Positions 53,396-64,000 of a stretch of 64,000 bases of DNA are shown here, one piece after another; position 1 is the stretch's first letter, and every line of letters begins with the position of its first letter. The DNA is taken from the NCBI GenBank assembly GCA_024742405.1, contig JANSYP010000001.1:806001-870000 (forward strand). The letters run 5' to 3'. The notes under the pieces are model-generated. The model had not been told where the DNA came from, ran no database searches, and saw only the letters and a program-made list of their open reading frames with translations. This DNA comes from Paracoccaceae bacterium (GTDB lineage Bacteria; Pseudomonadota; Alphaproteobacteria; Rhodobacterales; Rhodobacteraceae). The position numbers were made by a program, and so were the translations under genes.

Positions 53396-55790
53396 CGGCA
53401 AACCGTCTGAGCAGTTCGGCGGGGGGGCGGGTGGCAATGCGCCTCGCGGGCCAAGCGGCCGCGACAAGTGCCGCGAGCACCGCAAGGGTGCAAATGGCGG
53501 CCCAGTCGGCCGGGAAGAGATGCATGGGCAGGCGCCAGCCAAACGCCTCGACATTGACAATGGCCAGCAGCACCCACGCCAGCACCAGCCCGACCGGCAG
53601 CGCGAGGATCACGGTGAAGAGCGCCAGCAGACCCGCGCGCACCAGTTCCAGCGCGCCCAGCCGGGCTCGGGTCAGACCGATGGCCCAGACCGGGGCGATC
53701 TGCGGCAGGCGGAGCGCGGCCAGTGTGAGCAGGCTGGTCAGGATCGCGAGCGCTGCTACCGACAGCGTCAGAATGTTGAGTGCCGTGGTCACGGCAAAGG
53801 TGCGCTCGAAGACCTGCAGCGAGACCTGCTTCAGGGCGGCCTGATCGGTCATCTGGTCAGGGCGTATACCGGCGGCCTGCAACTCTGCCATGACCTCGGG
53901 CACCGTTTCGGGCGGCACCCGCAGGGCAAAGCGGTGGCGCGGCGCGTCCGGCAGGCGGGTTAGGAACGGCTCCAGCCCCATGATCGCCTGCGGGCGCGGG
54001 TTGCCATAATCGGAATAGATCCCCAGTACCGGCAGGGCGGTGCCGTCCACCGTCACGGTATCGCCGGGCGCGACGTCGGCGCCATAGGCGAGCTGTTCAT
54101 TGATCAGCACGCCCTCGCCGGTGGACAGGCGCGGCCAGACCTCTGGTCCCGCGGCGAGCAGCGGCCAGTTGTCGCGAAATGTCGCGTGGTCGGGCTGGCC
54201 ATAGAGCCTGCCCGGGGCGCCCGCGAGGTCCGCGTCGACCGCGGAGATCGGCAGCACGGCCTCGGCCGTTGCGTCGAGCAGAGGGCGCAGCTCGGCGGCG
54301 CGGGCATCCTCGCCGAGGTTGAGGTAAAGCTCCGCCGCCAGCCGCTGGTCGAGCCAGCCGGTAAACGTCGTGCGAAAGCTGCCGACCATCGTGGACACCC
54401 CGATATTCGCGGCCACCGCGAGCAGCAGGGCCATCAGCGCCAGCGACAATCCGGGTAGCTGCAACCGGCAGTCGGCCCAGAGCCATTCTGTCAGAGGGGT
54501 CTTGGCCCGTCTTTCAAACAGCGCGAGCAAGCCGGCGAGAGCCGGGGGCAAGGCCAGCGCTGCGCCGAGCAGAAAGGCGCCCAACAATGAGAAACCGGCC
54601 GCGAGCCCGCTGCCCAGCAACCCGATCAGCGGCGCGGCGAGCAGGATCGCTCCCGCGAGCACTGCCTGGCGGCGCAATGCGCCCTCGGACGCGCGGGCCC
54701 AAGCGCGCGGGATCGCGGTGGCCCGCGCCCGGCTGCGTGCGAGTTGCCAGACATACTGCGCGGTGGCCACGCCGGTGCCGAGCAGTGCAATCGCCAGCCC
54801 GGATAGCCACCATTCGGGGCGGAGCGCGATGGCACCGGCCACCGGCACGCCATAGAGCCCGCGTAGGGTCGCGGCCACATCCGGCAGCAGCGCCGCGGCG
54901 ATGACATAGCCCAGGGCGATACCGACACCGGCGGCGAGCATGGCGACCAGCAACATCTCGGCGGCCAGCAAGAGTGCGAGGACACGCGCCGTCAGCCCGA
55001 GCGCGCGCAAGGTGCGAAAGAGCCCACGGCGCTGCTCGAACGCGAGGCCCACCGCGCCATGGACGATGAACAGCCCCACGGCGAAGGACAGCAGTCCGAA
55101 GGCTGTGAGGTTGAGGTGAAAACTGCGCGTCAGCCCGCCGATGTCGGTGCCTTCGCGCGGGGGTTGCCAGTGCAGATCGGGGGTGAGTTCTGCGAGCGCC
55201 GCGTCGTCGCGGGGCTGCCCGGTCAGTACGGTGAGCGACGAGAGAGCGTCCCCCATGCCGAGCATTCCGGCGACCACGCCGATATCTCCCACCAGCGTGC
55301 CGGGGGCGAGGTCCGGCGAGGCGACCCGGGGCGGCAGATCGGTATCGCCCGCGAGAGCGGCGATGGTGTCGGGGTGGGCCAGAAGCTGACCCGGAGGTCC
55401 GAAAAACGCGCTCAGACCCTCCGCGCCGGTGCCGGCGCCCCGAGGCACAGCCGGCGCCGTCAGCGGCTCCAGCCCGATGAGACTGTAGCGCGTGTCGCCA
55501 GCCGAAAGGTTGCCTTCGATGACCGGTGAGACCTGCCAACCCGCGCGGCGCAGGGTGACGTAGTCTTCCAACGCCACACGGTCGCCGGCGCTCGGCACCA
55601 GGCTGGGGCGGGTCGTCTGTTCCAGCGCGTCGGCGGCGCGGTCATAGCTCGCGCGGGCCTCGGCATTGATCGCCTGCACCCCGGTCCAGAGTGCGGTCGC
55701 CAGCGCGAGGCCCAGCACCAGTGTGACCGCCTGACCGGGATGGCGCCGCCAGTAGGAGAGCAGCGCGAGAAGCCCCATGCGCCAGATCAT
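53385..55790 (-). CDS. ABC transporter permease, FtsX family (AttF/G-like)
   Basis: 801 residues. Two FtsX-type modules: N-terminal TM then a long periplasmic domain with further helices, and a C-terminal set ending ICTLAVLAALVAAAWPARRIATRPPAELLRR, the typical FtsX ending. Resembles the AttF/AttG-type permeases that operate with AttE and AttH; in Agrobacterium these are separate proteins. Overlaps the lipocalin gene by 11 bases and the ATPase gene by four. Confidence 0.9.
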   Translation of the reverse strand: MIWRMGLLALLSYWRRHPGQAVTLVLGLALATALWTGVQAINAEARASYDRAADALEQTTRPSLVPSAGDRVALEDYVTLRRAGWQVSPVIEGNLSAGDTRYSLIGLEPLTAPAVPRGAGTGAEGLSAFFGPPGQLLAHPDTIAALAGDTDLPPRVASPDLAPGTLVGDIGVVAGMLGMGDALSSLTVLTGQPRDDAALAELTPDLHWQPPREGTDIGGLTRSFHLNLTAFGLLSFAVGLFIVHGAVGLAFEQRRGLFRTLRALGLTARVLALLLAAEMLLVAMLAAGVGIALGYVIAAALLPDVAATLRGLYGVPVAGAIALRPEWWLSGLAIALLGTGVATAQYVWQLARSRARATAIPRAWARASEGALRRQAVLAGAILLAAPLIGLLGSGLAAGFSLLGAFLLGAALALPPALAGLLALFERRAKTPLTEWLWADCRLQLPGLSLALMALLLAVAANIGVSTMVGSFRTTFTGWLDQRLAAELYLNLGEDARAAELRPLLDATAEAVLPISAVDADLAGAPGRLYGQPDHATFRDNWPLLAAGPEVWPRLSTGEGVLINEQLAYGADVAPGDTVTVDGTALPVLGIYSDYGNPRPQAIMGLEPFLTRLPDAPRHRFALRVPPETVPEVMAELQAAGIRPDQMTDQAALKQVSLQVFERTFAVTTALNILTLSVAALAILTSLLTLAALRLPQIAPVWAIGLTRARLGALELVRAGLLALFTVILALPVGLVLAWVLLAIVNVEAFGWRLPMHLFPADWAAICTLAVLAALVAAAWPARRIATRPPAELLRRFADER

Positions 55791-56446
55791 GCCTCAAGCC
55801 GCCCGCTATGGAGGTGATGGCGCTGCCCGAGCCGCGCGGCGAGCCGCGTGGAATGGGTGACCATCAGCAGCGCCGCACTGGTCTCGGCCGTGAGCGCCAG
55901 CATCAGGTCGAGCACCGCGTCGCCCGTCGCCTCATCGAGATTGCCGGTTGGTTCGTCGGCGAGCACCAGATCGGGGCGCAGCGCGAGCGTTCGGCCGATG
56001 GCGACGCGTTGCTGCTGCCCGCCCGAAAGCTGTTCGGGGTACTTGGTCAGATGCGGGCTCAGGCCCAGCCGTTCGGCGAGCGTGTCGGTCCAGTCCGGAT
56101 CGTGGCGGCCCGCGAGCCTGGCATGAAAGCTGAGATTCTGCGCCACGCTCAGCGACGGGATCAGGTTGAACTGCTGGAATACCAACCCGATACGGTTGCG
56201 ACGCAGCGCGGCGGCCTCCGGGTCGGTCAGACCCGTGATGTCCGTGCCGCCGAACAGAATGCGGCCCGCGTCGGGCCGGTCGAGCGTCGCGATCAGCGTC
56301 AGAAGCGTGCTCTTGCCGCTGCCGGACTCGCCGGTCAGCGCGGCGGTCTCGCCCGCATCGAGGCTCAGCGACACGCCCCGCAGAACGGGCACCGGCCCGC
56401 TCGCGCCCGGCCAGCTCTTCTCGACATCTTCAACAACCAGCAGCAT
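55787..56446 (-). CDS. ABC transporter ATP-binding protein (AttE/LolD-like)
   Basis: 219 residues from ATG 56446; the upstream part of the frame is non-homologous. Walker A TGESGSGKST, signature LSGGQQQRVAIGRTLAL, Walker B LVLADEPTGNLD, and MVTHSTRLAARL. This LolD/MacB subclass pairs with FtsX-fold permeases to extract or move lipids. First gene of the ATPase-permease-lipocalin operon. Confidence 0.93.
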   Translation of the reverse strand: MLLVVEDVEKSWPGASGPVPVLRGVSLSLDAGETAALTGESGSGKSTLLTLIATLDRPDAGRILFGGTDITGLTDPEAAALRRNRIGLVFQQFNLIPSLSVAQNLSFHARLAGRHDPDWTDTLAERLGLSPHLTKYPEQLSGGQQQRVAIGRTLALRPDLVLADEPTGNLDEATGDAVLDLMLALTAETSAALLMVTHSTRLAARLGQRHHLHSGRLEA

Positions 56447-56599
56447 TGCGTTCCCTTCGCCGCGCGACCTAGGCCATTGACAGGACCCGGAAAGGGGCCC
56501 GGCGCCTCGGGTCGCAGGCGGGGCTAGACCGCAGGCACAGCGATGCACAACGAGTTTCTCCCCGGATCCGATCGCCGCCCTGTAGAAAGACCCCAAAGG

Positions 56600-57259
56600 T
56601 CAGGAGCCGTTTCGGATCTCCTCGGCCAGGCCCGCGACGTCTGGACCGAGCGCCTCGACGATCAGCGCGACGCCGGCGCTGTTTGGATGGGTGCCGTCGG
56701 ACTGCATCAATGACGGATCGAGCGGCCCGACACCGTCGCGGGACGCTGCCACCGGGCGGAGCAGGCTCGGAAAGAGCCGCACGCCGTACGCGTCGGCCAA
56801 CGCCGGATACATCCCGTCGAAAGCCGCCTTGTAGTCCGGGCCGTAGTTTCCCGCACTCTCCATGCCCACCAGCAGCACCGGCAGCCCACCGTTTTGCGCG
56901 GCGTCGAGAATACCGGCGAGGTTGGCCCGGCTGACGGCCGGATCGATGCCGCGCAGCATGTCATTGCCGCCAAGGGCCACAATCACCCCATCGGTGTCCG
57001 GCCCCAGCGTCCAGGCGATCCGCGCCAGCCCGCCCGCCGTGGTGTCACCCGACACGCCGGCATTGACGATCACAATGTCGTCGTGTCCCTTCTCGTCCAG
57101 CCAGCGCTGTAGTTGCGGGACCAGTCCATCCTCGGGCACGAGGCCGTAGCCCTGGGTCAGGCTGTCGCCTAGGGCGGCGATCCGGATCTCCTCCGCCAGC
57201 GCCGGCAGAGCCACACCGCCGAAACATAGTGCCAGACCGAACTGGCGCAACGTCCGCAC
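56600..57259 (-). CDS. SGNH-family arylesterase/thioesterase I (TesA-like)
   Basis: 219 residues from GTG 57259; no ATG fits the expected position and the longer frame runs into the divergent gene. Signal peptide RTLRQFGLALCFGGVALPALA. SGNH blocks: AALGDSLTQGYGLVPEDGLVPQLQ with the catalytic Ser, NAGVSGDTTAGGLAR, VALGGNDMLRG with the Asn, and DGTHPNSAG with the Asp and His. Periplasmic esterase or lysophospholipase. Divergent from a YbbA-like ATPase and FtsX permease, the classic tesA-ybbA-ybbP arrangement. Confidence 0.9.
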   Translation of the reverse strand: MRTLRQFGLALCFGGVALPALAEEIRIAALGDSLTQGYGLVPEDGLVPQLQRWLDEKGHDDIVIVNAGVSGDTTAGGLARIAWTLGPDTDGVIVALGGNDMLRGIDPAVSRANLAGILDAAQNGGLPVLLVGMESAGNYGPDYKAAFDGMYPALADAYGVRLFPSLLRPVAASRDGVGPLDPSLMQSDGTHPNSAGVALIVEALGPDVAGLAEEIRNGS

Positions 57260-57302
57260 GGCCCCATATGTCAGGCGCAGGTGCCGCGTAAGGAGTTTAC
57301 CG

Positions 57303-57998
57303 ATGGCCGATCCGATCCTGTCCCTCAAGGACGCAGAGCTGACGCTGGACGGCAATGCCGGGCCGGTGAACATTCTGCGCGGGATCACGCTCGACGTGGC
57401 GTCGGGCGAAACTCTGGGGCTTGTCGGGCCAAGCGGGTCGGGCAAATCCTCACTCCTTATGCTGATGGGCGGGCTGGAACGCGCCACTGGCGGCAGCGTC
57501 ATGGCCCTTGGCCGCGATCTGACCGCGATGGACGAGGACCAGCTGGCCCGCTTTCGTCGCGATCATATGGGCGTTGTGTTCCAATCGTTCCATCTGATCC
57601 CGACTATGACGGCACTGGAAAACGTCGCAACCCCGCTGGAACTGGCCGGGGCGGCCGACGCGTTCGACCGGGCCGCGGCGGAGCTGGAGGCGGTCGGGCT
57701 GGCCCCCCGCGCCGATCACTATCCCGCGCAGATGTCGGGTGGCGAGCAGCAGCGTGTGGCACTGGCCCGGGCCGCGGCGCCGCGCCCACACCTGATGCTG
57801 GCCGATGAGCCCACCGGCAATCTCGACGGCGCGAACGGACAGGCGATCATGGATCTGCTCTTCGGGTTGCGCGACCGCCATGGCGCCACACTGGTGTTGG
57901 TCACCCATGCGCCGGATCTTGCGGCGCGCTGCGACCGGACCGTGCGTCTGATCGACGGGCGGCTTGCCGATGACGGCGCGCTGAAGGCCGCGGAATGA
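57303..57998 (+). CDS. ABC transporter ATP-binding protein (YbbA-like)
   Basis: 231 residues from ATG 57303. Walker A GPSGSGKSS, Q-loop FQSFHLIPTM, signature MSGGEQQRVALARAAAP, Walker B LMLADEPTGNLDG, and LVTHAPDLAARC. LolD/MacB-type subclass, matching the YbbA partner of YbbP. Overlaps the permease start by four bases. Divergent from the tesA-like gene with a 43-base gap. Confidence 0.94.
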   Translation: MADPILSLKDAELTLDGNAGPVNILRGITLDVASGETLGLVGPSGSGKSSLLMLMGGLERATGGSVMALGRDLTAMDEDQLARFRRDHMGVVFQSFHLIPTMTALENVATPLELAGAADAFDRAAAELEAVGLAPRADHYPAQMSGGEQQRVALARAAAPRPHLMLADEPTGNLDGANGQAIMDLLFGLRDRHGATLVLVTHAPDLAARCDRTVRLIDGRLADDGALKAAE

Positions 57999-60523
57999 AC
58001 GCGCCTGTCGCCTGGCGCATCGCCCGGCGCGAGTTGCGCGGGGGGCTGAAGGGCTTTCGCATCTTCCTGCTCTGCCTCGCGCTCGGCGTCACCGCCATCG
58101 CGGCGGTGGGCACGGTCCGCGCCGCGATCGAGCAGGGTCTGCGCGACGAAGGCGCGATCATTCTGGGCGGCGATGCGGAGATGGAGTTCACCTATCGCTA
58201 TGCCTCCGACGCGGAGCGTGCCTGGATGGACGCGCAGGCCGAGAGTGTGTCCGAAGTCGTCGATTTCCGCTCCATGGCGGTAGTCGAGCGCGGCGACGAG
58301 ACCGAACGGGGGCTGACGCAGGTCAAGGCGGTCGACGGGCTCTACCCGCTGCTTGGCGCTGTGGAGCTCGACCCGCCGATACCGCTCGACACGGCTCTGG
58401 CGGGCGAGGGCGGGCTGCCCGGTGCGGTCATGCAGCGGGTGCTGATCGACCGTCTGGGGCTTGCGACCGGCGACATTTTCCGGCTGGGCCTGACCGAGTT
58501 CCGGCTGATGGCTGCGCTGAGTTACGAGCCCGACGCGTCGTCGGCAGGCTTCGGGCTCGGCCCCCGTACAATCGTTTTGGGCGCGGATCTGGCCGAGGCC
58601 GGACTGCTGCAGCCGGGGACGCTGTTTGAGACCAAATACCGGCTGGATCTGCCCGCCGATGCCAATCTCGCCGAACTTCGCGACGAGGCGAACGGGCTTT
58701 TTCGCGATACCGGGCTGCGCTGGCGCGACAGCCGCAATGGCGCCCCTGGGGTGGCCGAGTTCGTCGAGCGGATCGGGGCGTTTCTCGTGCTGGTGGGCCT
58801 CGCAGGGCTCGCCGTGGGCGGTGTCGGGATCTCCGCCTCAGTGCGCGCCTATCTGGCCGGCAAGACGGCGACCATCGCCACGCTGAAGACACTCGGCGCC
58901 GACCGTGGCACGATCTTTGCCACCTATCTGATCCAGGTCGGGCTGCTGACGGTGATCGGGGTTGTTGCAGGCGTCGCTCTGGGCGCGCTGCTGCCGCTCC
59001 TGTTCGCGCCGCTCATCGAAGCGCGCCTGCCCGTGCCGGTGTCGTTCGACCTGCATGTCGCGCCCCTGTCCGAAGCGGCGCTCTATGGCGTGCTCACGGC
59101 ACTGGTCTTCGTTCTCTGGCCCCTGGCGCAGGCCGAACAGGTGCGCGCTGCGGCGCTGTTTCGCGACGGCACGCGCCATGCCGGGCTGCCGCGACCGGTC
59201 TATCTGGCAGTGATCGGCGCGCTTCTGGTGCTGCTTGTGGGCTCGGCGGCGCTCTTGTCGGGCATCCCGACCCTGGCGCTCTGGTCGGCGGGAGGCATCA
59301 TCGCGGCACTTGCGGTGCTCGTGCTGGCCGCCATCGGGCTGCGTTGGCTCGCCCGGCGGGGCGCATCTTCCAAATGGGTCCGGGGTCGTCCAGCGCTCCG
59401 GCTGGCGCTTGCGGCCATCGGCGGACCGCGTGAAGAAGCCGCCTCGGTCGTGCTGTCTCTGGGACTTGGTCTCACGGTGCTCGCCGCCGTGGGTCAGATC
59501 GACACCAATCTGCGTAGCGCGATCGAGCGCGACCTGCCCGATGTCGCACCGTCCTATTTCTTTGTCGATATCCAGTCCGACCAGCTCCCCGGATTTCGCG
59601 AACGGCTGGACAATGATCCCGCGGTGAGCCGGGTGGAGACCGCGCCGATGCTGCGCGGCATCATCACCCGGATCAACGGCGCGCCGGCCACCGAGGTCGC
59701 GGGCGATCACTGGGTGCTGCAGGGCGACCGCGGCGTGACCTATTCCGTGACCCCGCCGGAGAATACGACCGTGACCGCCGGGGAGTGGTGGTCCGAGGCT
59801 GACACCACCCCGCAGGTGAGCTTTGCCGCCGAGGAGGCACTGGAGCTTGGGATCGGTCTTGGCGACCGGATCACGATCAACATCCTGGGCCGCGATATCG
59901 AGGCCGAGATCACCAGCCTGCGCGAGGTCGATTTCTCCAACGCCGGGATCGGGTTCATCCTGTCGATGAACCCCGCCGCGCTGGCCGGGGCACCGCACAC
60001 ACATATCGCGACGGTCTATGCCGAGGAAGCCGCCGAGGCCGCCATACTGCGCGATCTGGCCAGCCAGTATCCCAACATCACCGCGGTGCGGGTGCGCGAT
60101 GCCATCGCCAATGTGGCAAGCATCCTGTCCGGTCTGGCGGCGGCGACCTCCTACGGGGCGGCGGCGACGCTGCTGACGGGATTTGTCGTCCTGATCGGCG
60201 CGGCGGCAGCGGGCGAACGGGCGCGGGTCTATGAAGCAGCGATCCTCAAGACTGTCGGCGCGACGCGCGGGCGTATTCTGACGAGCTTTGCCTTGCGCTC
60301 CGCCCTGATGGGCGCGGCCGCGGGGGTCGTCGCCCTGGTCGCCGGGGTCGCCGGCGGCTGGGGGGTGATGACCTATGTGATGGATGCCGGCTTCGCCGTC
60401 GCCTGGGGGTCGGCGCTCGCCATCATCCTGGGCGGTGTTCTGGCCACGCTTCTGGCCGGGCTCGCCTTTGTCTGGCGTCCGCTCGCCGCGCGTCCGGCCC
60501 AGGTGCTGCGGTCGGCCGACTGA
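57995..60523 (+). CDS. ABC transporter permease, FtsX family (YbbP-like)
   Basis: 842 residues, similar to the usual YbbP size. Two halves each with FtsX-type helices, and a periplasmic region between: N-terminal ARRELRGGLKGFRIFLLCLALGVTAIAAVG, mid helices around GLAGLAVGGVGISASVRAYLAGKTATIATLKTLGADRG, C-terminal repeat YEAAILKTVGATRGRIL. The two-fold repeat of TLGADRG/TVGATRG shows the internal duplication. With YbbA it likely moves lipids or lipoproteins; exact cargo unknown. Confidence 0.93.
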   Translation: MNAPVAWRIARRELRGGLKGFRIFLLCLALGVTAIAAVGTVRAAIEQGLRDEGAIILGGDAEMEFTYRYASDAERAWMDAQAESVSEVVDFRSMAVVERGDETERGLTQVKAVDGLYPLLGAVELDPPIPLDTALAGEGGLPGAVMQRVLIDRLGLATGDIFRLGLTEFRLMAALSYEPDASSAGFGLGPRTIVLGADLAEAGLLQPGTLFETKYRLDLPADANLAELRDEANGLFRDTGLRWRDSRNGAPGVAEFVERIGAFLVLVGLAGLAVGGVGISASVRAYLAGKTATIATLKTLGADRGTIFATYLIQVGLLTVIGVVAGVALGALLPLLFAPLIEARLPVPVSFDLHVAPLSEAALYGVLTALVFVLWPLAQAEQVRAAALFRDGTRHAGLPRPVYLAVIGALLVLLVGSAALLSGIPTLALWSAGGIIAALAVLVLAAIGLRWLARRGASSKWVRGRPALRLALAAIGGPREEAASVVLSLGLGLTVLAAVGQIDTNLRSAIERDLPDVAPSYFFVDIQSDQLPGFRERLDNDPAVSRVETAPMLRGIITRINGAPATEVAGDHWVLQGDRGVTYSVTPPENTTVTAGEWWSEADTTPQVSFAAEEALELGIGLGDRITINILGRDIEAEITSLREVDFSNAGIGFILSMNPAALAGAPHTHIATVYAEEAAEAAILRDLASQYPNITAVRVRDAIANVASILSGLAAATSYGAAATLLTGFVVLIGAAAAGERARVYEAAILKTVGATRGRILTSFALRSALMGAAAGVVALVAGVAGGWGVMTYVMDAGFAVAWGSALAIILGGVLATLLAGLAFVWRPLAARPAQVLRSAD

Positions 60524-60524
60524 G

Positions 60525-61553
60525 ATGGACGTATTACACGACTTCTACTCCGACACCCAGACGCGGCCGACGCGGGCGATGCGCGAAGCGATGCTCGACG
60601 CCCCTGTCGGCGATGAGCGGCATGAAGCCTGCCCAACCACGAACGCGCTCAACGCCCGCGTCGCGGAGATGCTGGGGATGGAGGCCGCGCTGTTTCTGCC
60701 GTCTGGCACGATGTGCAACGAGATTGCCATCGCGGTGCACACGCGGCCAGGGGACGAGGTCATCTGCACGCGCGAGAGCCATATCATCTTCGCCGAAAGC
60801 GGCGGTCCCGCTGCGCTTTCGGGGGTGATGATGCACCCCGTCGACGGGGCGCGCGGGATGCTGACCCCTGCTCAGGTGGAGGCGGCTGTGCGCCCGGCCT
60901 CTGCCCATGCGCCGCGCTCGCGGCTGCTGGTCTGCGAACAGACCGCCAACCTAGCAGGCGGCGCGGTCTGGCCCCTGGCCGAGTTGAACGCCGTCGCGGA
61001 GACGGCGAGGGCGGCGGGGCTTGCCACGCATCTCGACGGTGCGCGACTGCTCAACGCGCAGGTTGCTACTGGTATCCCGGCGGCAGAGTTCGCCCGCGGG
61101 TTCGACAGCGCCTGGATCGCCTTCACCAAGGGCCTGGGCTGTCCGGTCGGTGCTGTGCTGGCGGGCAGCAGCGAGTTCATCGCCGACGCGTGGCTGATCA
61201 AGCGGCGGTGGGGCGGTGCGATGCGACAGACCGGTGTGCTGGCGGCGATGTGCCTCTATGCGCTCGATCACCATGTGGCGCGGCTGGCAGACGATCATGC
61301 CCTGGCCCGCGACATCGCGCGCCGGATTGCTGAGCTGCCCCAGATCGCCGGGGTCCTGCCTGTGCAAACCAATATTGTCATCGCCGATCTGTCCGACGCG
61401 GCGCCCGACGGCCGGACTGCGCGCGCGCAGCTGGCCGAGAAGGGCGTGACGGTCACTGTCGTCGGGCACCGGCGTCTGCGCATGGTCACCCATCTGGATG
61501 TGGGTCCTGCGAATGCCGCTGCACTGGTGAGCGCCCTGGCGGAGTTGGGCTGA
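60525..61553 (+). CDS. Low-specificity threonine aldolase family protein
   Basis: 342 residues from ATG 60525, one base after the YbbP-like stop. PLP-dependent fold type I: N-terminal FYSDTQTRPTRAMREAMLDAPVGDE (threonine-aldolase opening), FLPSGTMCNEIAIAVH, THLDGARLLNAQVATG (PLP-contact Asp), and the Schiff-base Lys in AFTKGLGCPVG. Cleaves threonine or related beta-hydroxy amino acids to glycine and an aldehyde. Whether it belongs functionally with the ABC genes is uncertain. Confidence 0.92.
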   Translation: MDVLHDFYSDTQTRPTRAMREAMLDAPVGDERHEACPTTNALNARVAEMLGMEAALFLPSGTMCNEIAIAVHTRPGDEVICTRESHIIFAESGGPAALSGVMMHPVDGARGMLTPAQVEAAVRPASAHAPRSRLLVCEQTANLAGGAVWPLAELNAVAETARAAGLATHLDGARLLNAQVATGIPAAEFARGFDSAWIAFTKGLGCPVGAVLAGSSEFIADAWLIKRRWGGAMRQTGVLAAMCLYALDHHVARLADDHALARDIARRIAELPQIAGVLPVQTNIVIADLSDAAPDGRTARAQLAEKGVTVTVVGHRRLRMVTHLDVGPANAAALVSALAELG

Positions 61554-61663
61554 AATCGGGCCGGAATGTGACCCGTTCGACACGGCCGATGCGTCTACGA
61601 CTAAAGTGTTACGACCATTGGGGCATGGTGACTTTTGGCGCGCTTCCCGTAACCTGCCCCTAG

Positions 61664-61689
61664 CTGGTCCCTTGCGGGGGACAGGCCAG
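61664..61689. promoter_or_regulatory. Leader hairpin upstream of the aldehyde dehydrogenase gene
   Basis: GTCCC (61667-61671) pairs with GGGAC (61678-61682), extended by CTG (61664-61666) and CAG (61687-61689) after a bulge. It lies 57 bases upstream of the start codon, in a 192-base intergenic region, and could be part of a 5' leader. Function unknown. Confidence 0.35.
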
Positions 61690-61745
61690 TTTCACTCGTC
61701 GTCCCGCTTGGGGGCGGCGCCGCTTCGTCGAAAGGGAGAGAACCC

Positions 61746-63305
<1,560 letters not shown>

Positions 63306-63326
63306 ACCCAGCCGGGATTAAAACGA

Positions 63327-63358
63327 AAAGGGGCTCGCCAAGCGCGGGCCCCTTTTTT
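63327..63358 (+). terminator. Rho-independent terminator after the aldehyde dehydrogenase gene
   Basis: AAAAGGGGC pairs with GCCCCTTTT across a 13-base loop, followed by a run of T (CCTTTTTTG). It begins about 20 bases after the stop codon and is a textbook terminator for the upstream gene. Confidence 0.9.
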
Positions 63359-63431
63359 GCGTCCGGCTGCCCGATCCGGCGGTCGCGGCGCGCCGAGCAT
63401 CGCGCCAGGCTTCAGCACAAGGATTTCTGCG

Positions 63432-64000
63432 ATGGACCCCGATTTCTGGCATGGAAAGTGGCGTGACAACCAGATCGCGTTTCACGAGCCGCAGGTGAAT
63501 GGCTTGCTGCGTGACGTCCTCGACCGGCTCGCTCTGGAATCCGGCGCCCGTGTCTTTCTGCCGCTGTGCGGCAAGACTCTGGATATCGGCTATCTGTGCG
63601 CGCGAGGGCTCGAGGTTGTCGGCGCGGAACTGAGCGAAACCGCAGTGGCCCAGCTCTTCAAGGATCTCGACCTGGTGCCGGAGATCCTGACGGTTGGTGC
63701 GATGCGGCTTTTTCGCGCCGGGCCGGTTTCGGTGTTCGTCGGCGATTTCTTTGCGTTGGACCGCGACAGTCTGGGCCCGGTGGATGCGGTCTATGACCGT
63801 GCCGCGCTGGTGGCGCTGCCGCCTGACATGCGGGCGCGCTATGCGGAGCATCTGGTGGCGGTGACGAGCAGCGCGCAGCAGACCCTGATTTCCTTGGAGT
63901 ATGATCAGAGCACGATGAATGGTCCGCCATTTTCGGTTCCGGAGGCCGAGGTCCGCACGCTCTATGGCGACCGGTATCGCGTTACCTTGTTCGATACGCG
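63432..64000 (+). CDS. tpm: Thiopurine S-methyltransferase family protein (N-terminal part)
   Basis: ATG 63432; the frame is open to the window edge (189 residues, C-terminus missing). Matches bacterial TPMT: DFWHGKWRDNQIAFHEPQVN at the start, FLPLCGKTLDIGYLCARGLEVVGAELSETAV (SAM-binding motif I), FVGDFFAL, and AVYDRAALVALPPDMRARYAEHL. Family members methylate thiols and, in bacteria, also selenium and tellurium species. The substrate here is unknown. Confidence 0.93.
   Translation, partial: MDPDFWHGKWRDNQIAFHEPQVNGLLRDVLDRLALESGARVFLPLCGKTLDIGYLCARGLEVVGAELSETAVAQLFKDLDLVPEILTVGAMRLFRAGPVSVFVGDFFALDRDSLGPVDAVYDRAALVALPPDMRARYAEHLVAVTSSAQQTLISLEYDQSTMNGPPFSVPEAEVRTLYGDRYRVTLFDT

Overview
The window is GC-rich and densely packed. 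It carries a set of genes typical of marine Rhodobacteraceae (roseobacter-type Alphaproteobacteria): tetronate catabolism, heterotetrameric sarcosine oxidase, ScfR-type regulator, Na+-NQR and an acetaldehyde-type aldehyde dehydrogenase. The family assignment is inferred from gene content, because there is no rRNA, tRNA or housekeeping marker here. I saw no CRISPR array, prophage or intact insertion sequence.

Layout. (1) 1-4205: end of a TctA-type permease followed by ltnD-otnK-otnC-otnI, a tetronate (four-carbon sugar acid) catabolic operon. (2) 4290-8688: an SDR, a DUF1178 protein and a Nudix hydrolase on the minus strand, then a periplasmic glutathione peroxidase, a histone-deacetylase-family amidohydrolase, a CBS-pair protein and a small membrane protein. 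(3) 8814-10133: a MATE/polysaccharide-type flippase. (4) 10155-17531: the sodium-pumping NADH:quinone oxidoreductase nqrABCDEF, with its maturation genes apbE and nqrM divergent from it. It is followed by a three-copy repeat block with hairpins and two strong terminators. (5) 17913-23218: secreted proteins of unknown function, an enoyl-CoA hydratase, a DUF1330 protein and a SorAB-like sulfite dehydrogenase. (6) 23288-24423: a serine beta-lactamase-like gene broken by one frameshift, then about 700 bp with no credible gene but one very stable hairpin.

(7) 25120-31065: a polyamine/opine-type ABC importer (binding protein, ATPase, two permeases) co-transcribed with a P1-family (DmpA-like) aminopeptidase and divergent from an RpiR-type regulator. 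(8) 31468-42160: a nine-gene minus-strand operon, soxB-soxD-soxA-soxG, MmgE/PrpD, and a polar amino-acid ABC importer. Most junctions overlap by a few bases, and a second RpiR-type regulator diverges from it across a clear palindrome. This is the most interesting block: it looks like a self-contained uptake and oxidation pathway for an unidentified N-substituted amino acid.

(9) 42528-52335: an ABC-2 exporter, a phasin-like small protein, PPK2, a ScfR/RamB-type acyl-CoA regulator divergent from an MFS transporter, a double SnoaL-like protein with a TauE/SafE permease, an alpha/beta hydrolase fused to a membrane domain, and a PNPOx-like protein. (10) 52328-60523: two separate FtsX-type ABC systems transcribed away from each other: an AttH-lipocalin/permease/ATPase operon on the minus strand and a YbbA/YbbP pair on the plus strand, with a TesA-like esterase between them. 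(11) 60525-64000: threonine aldolase, an aldehyde dehydrogenase with a terminator, and the start of a thiopurine methyltransferase cut by the window edge.
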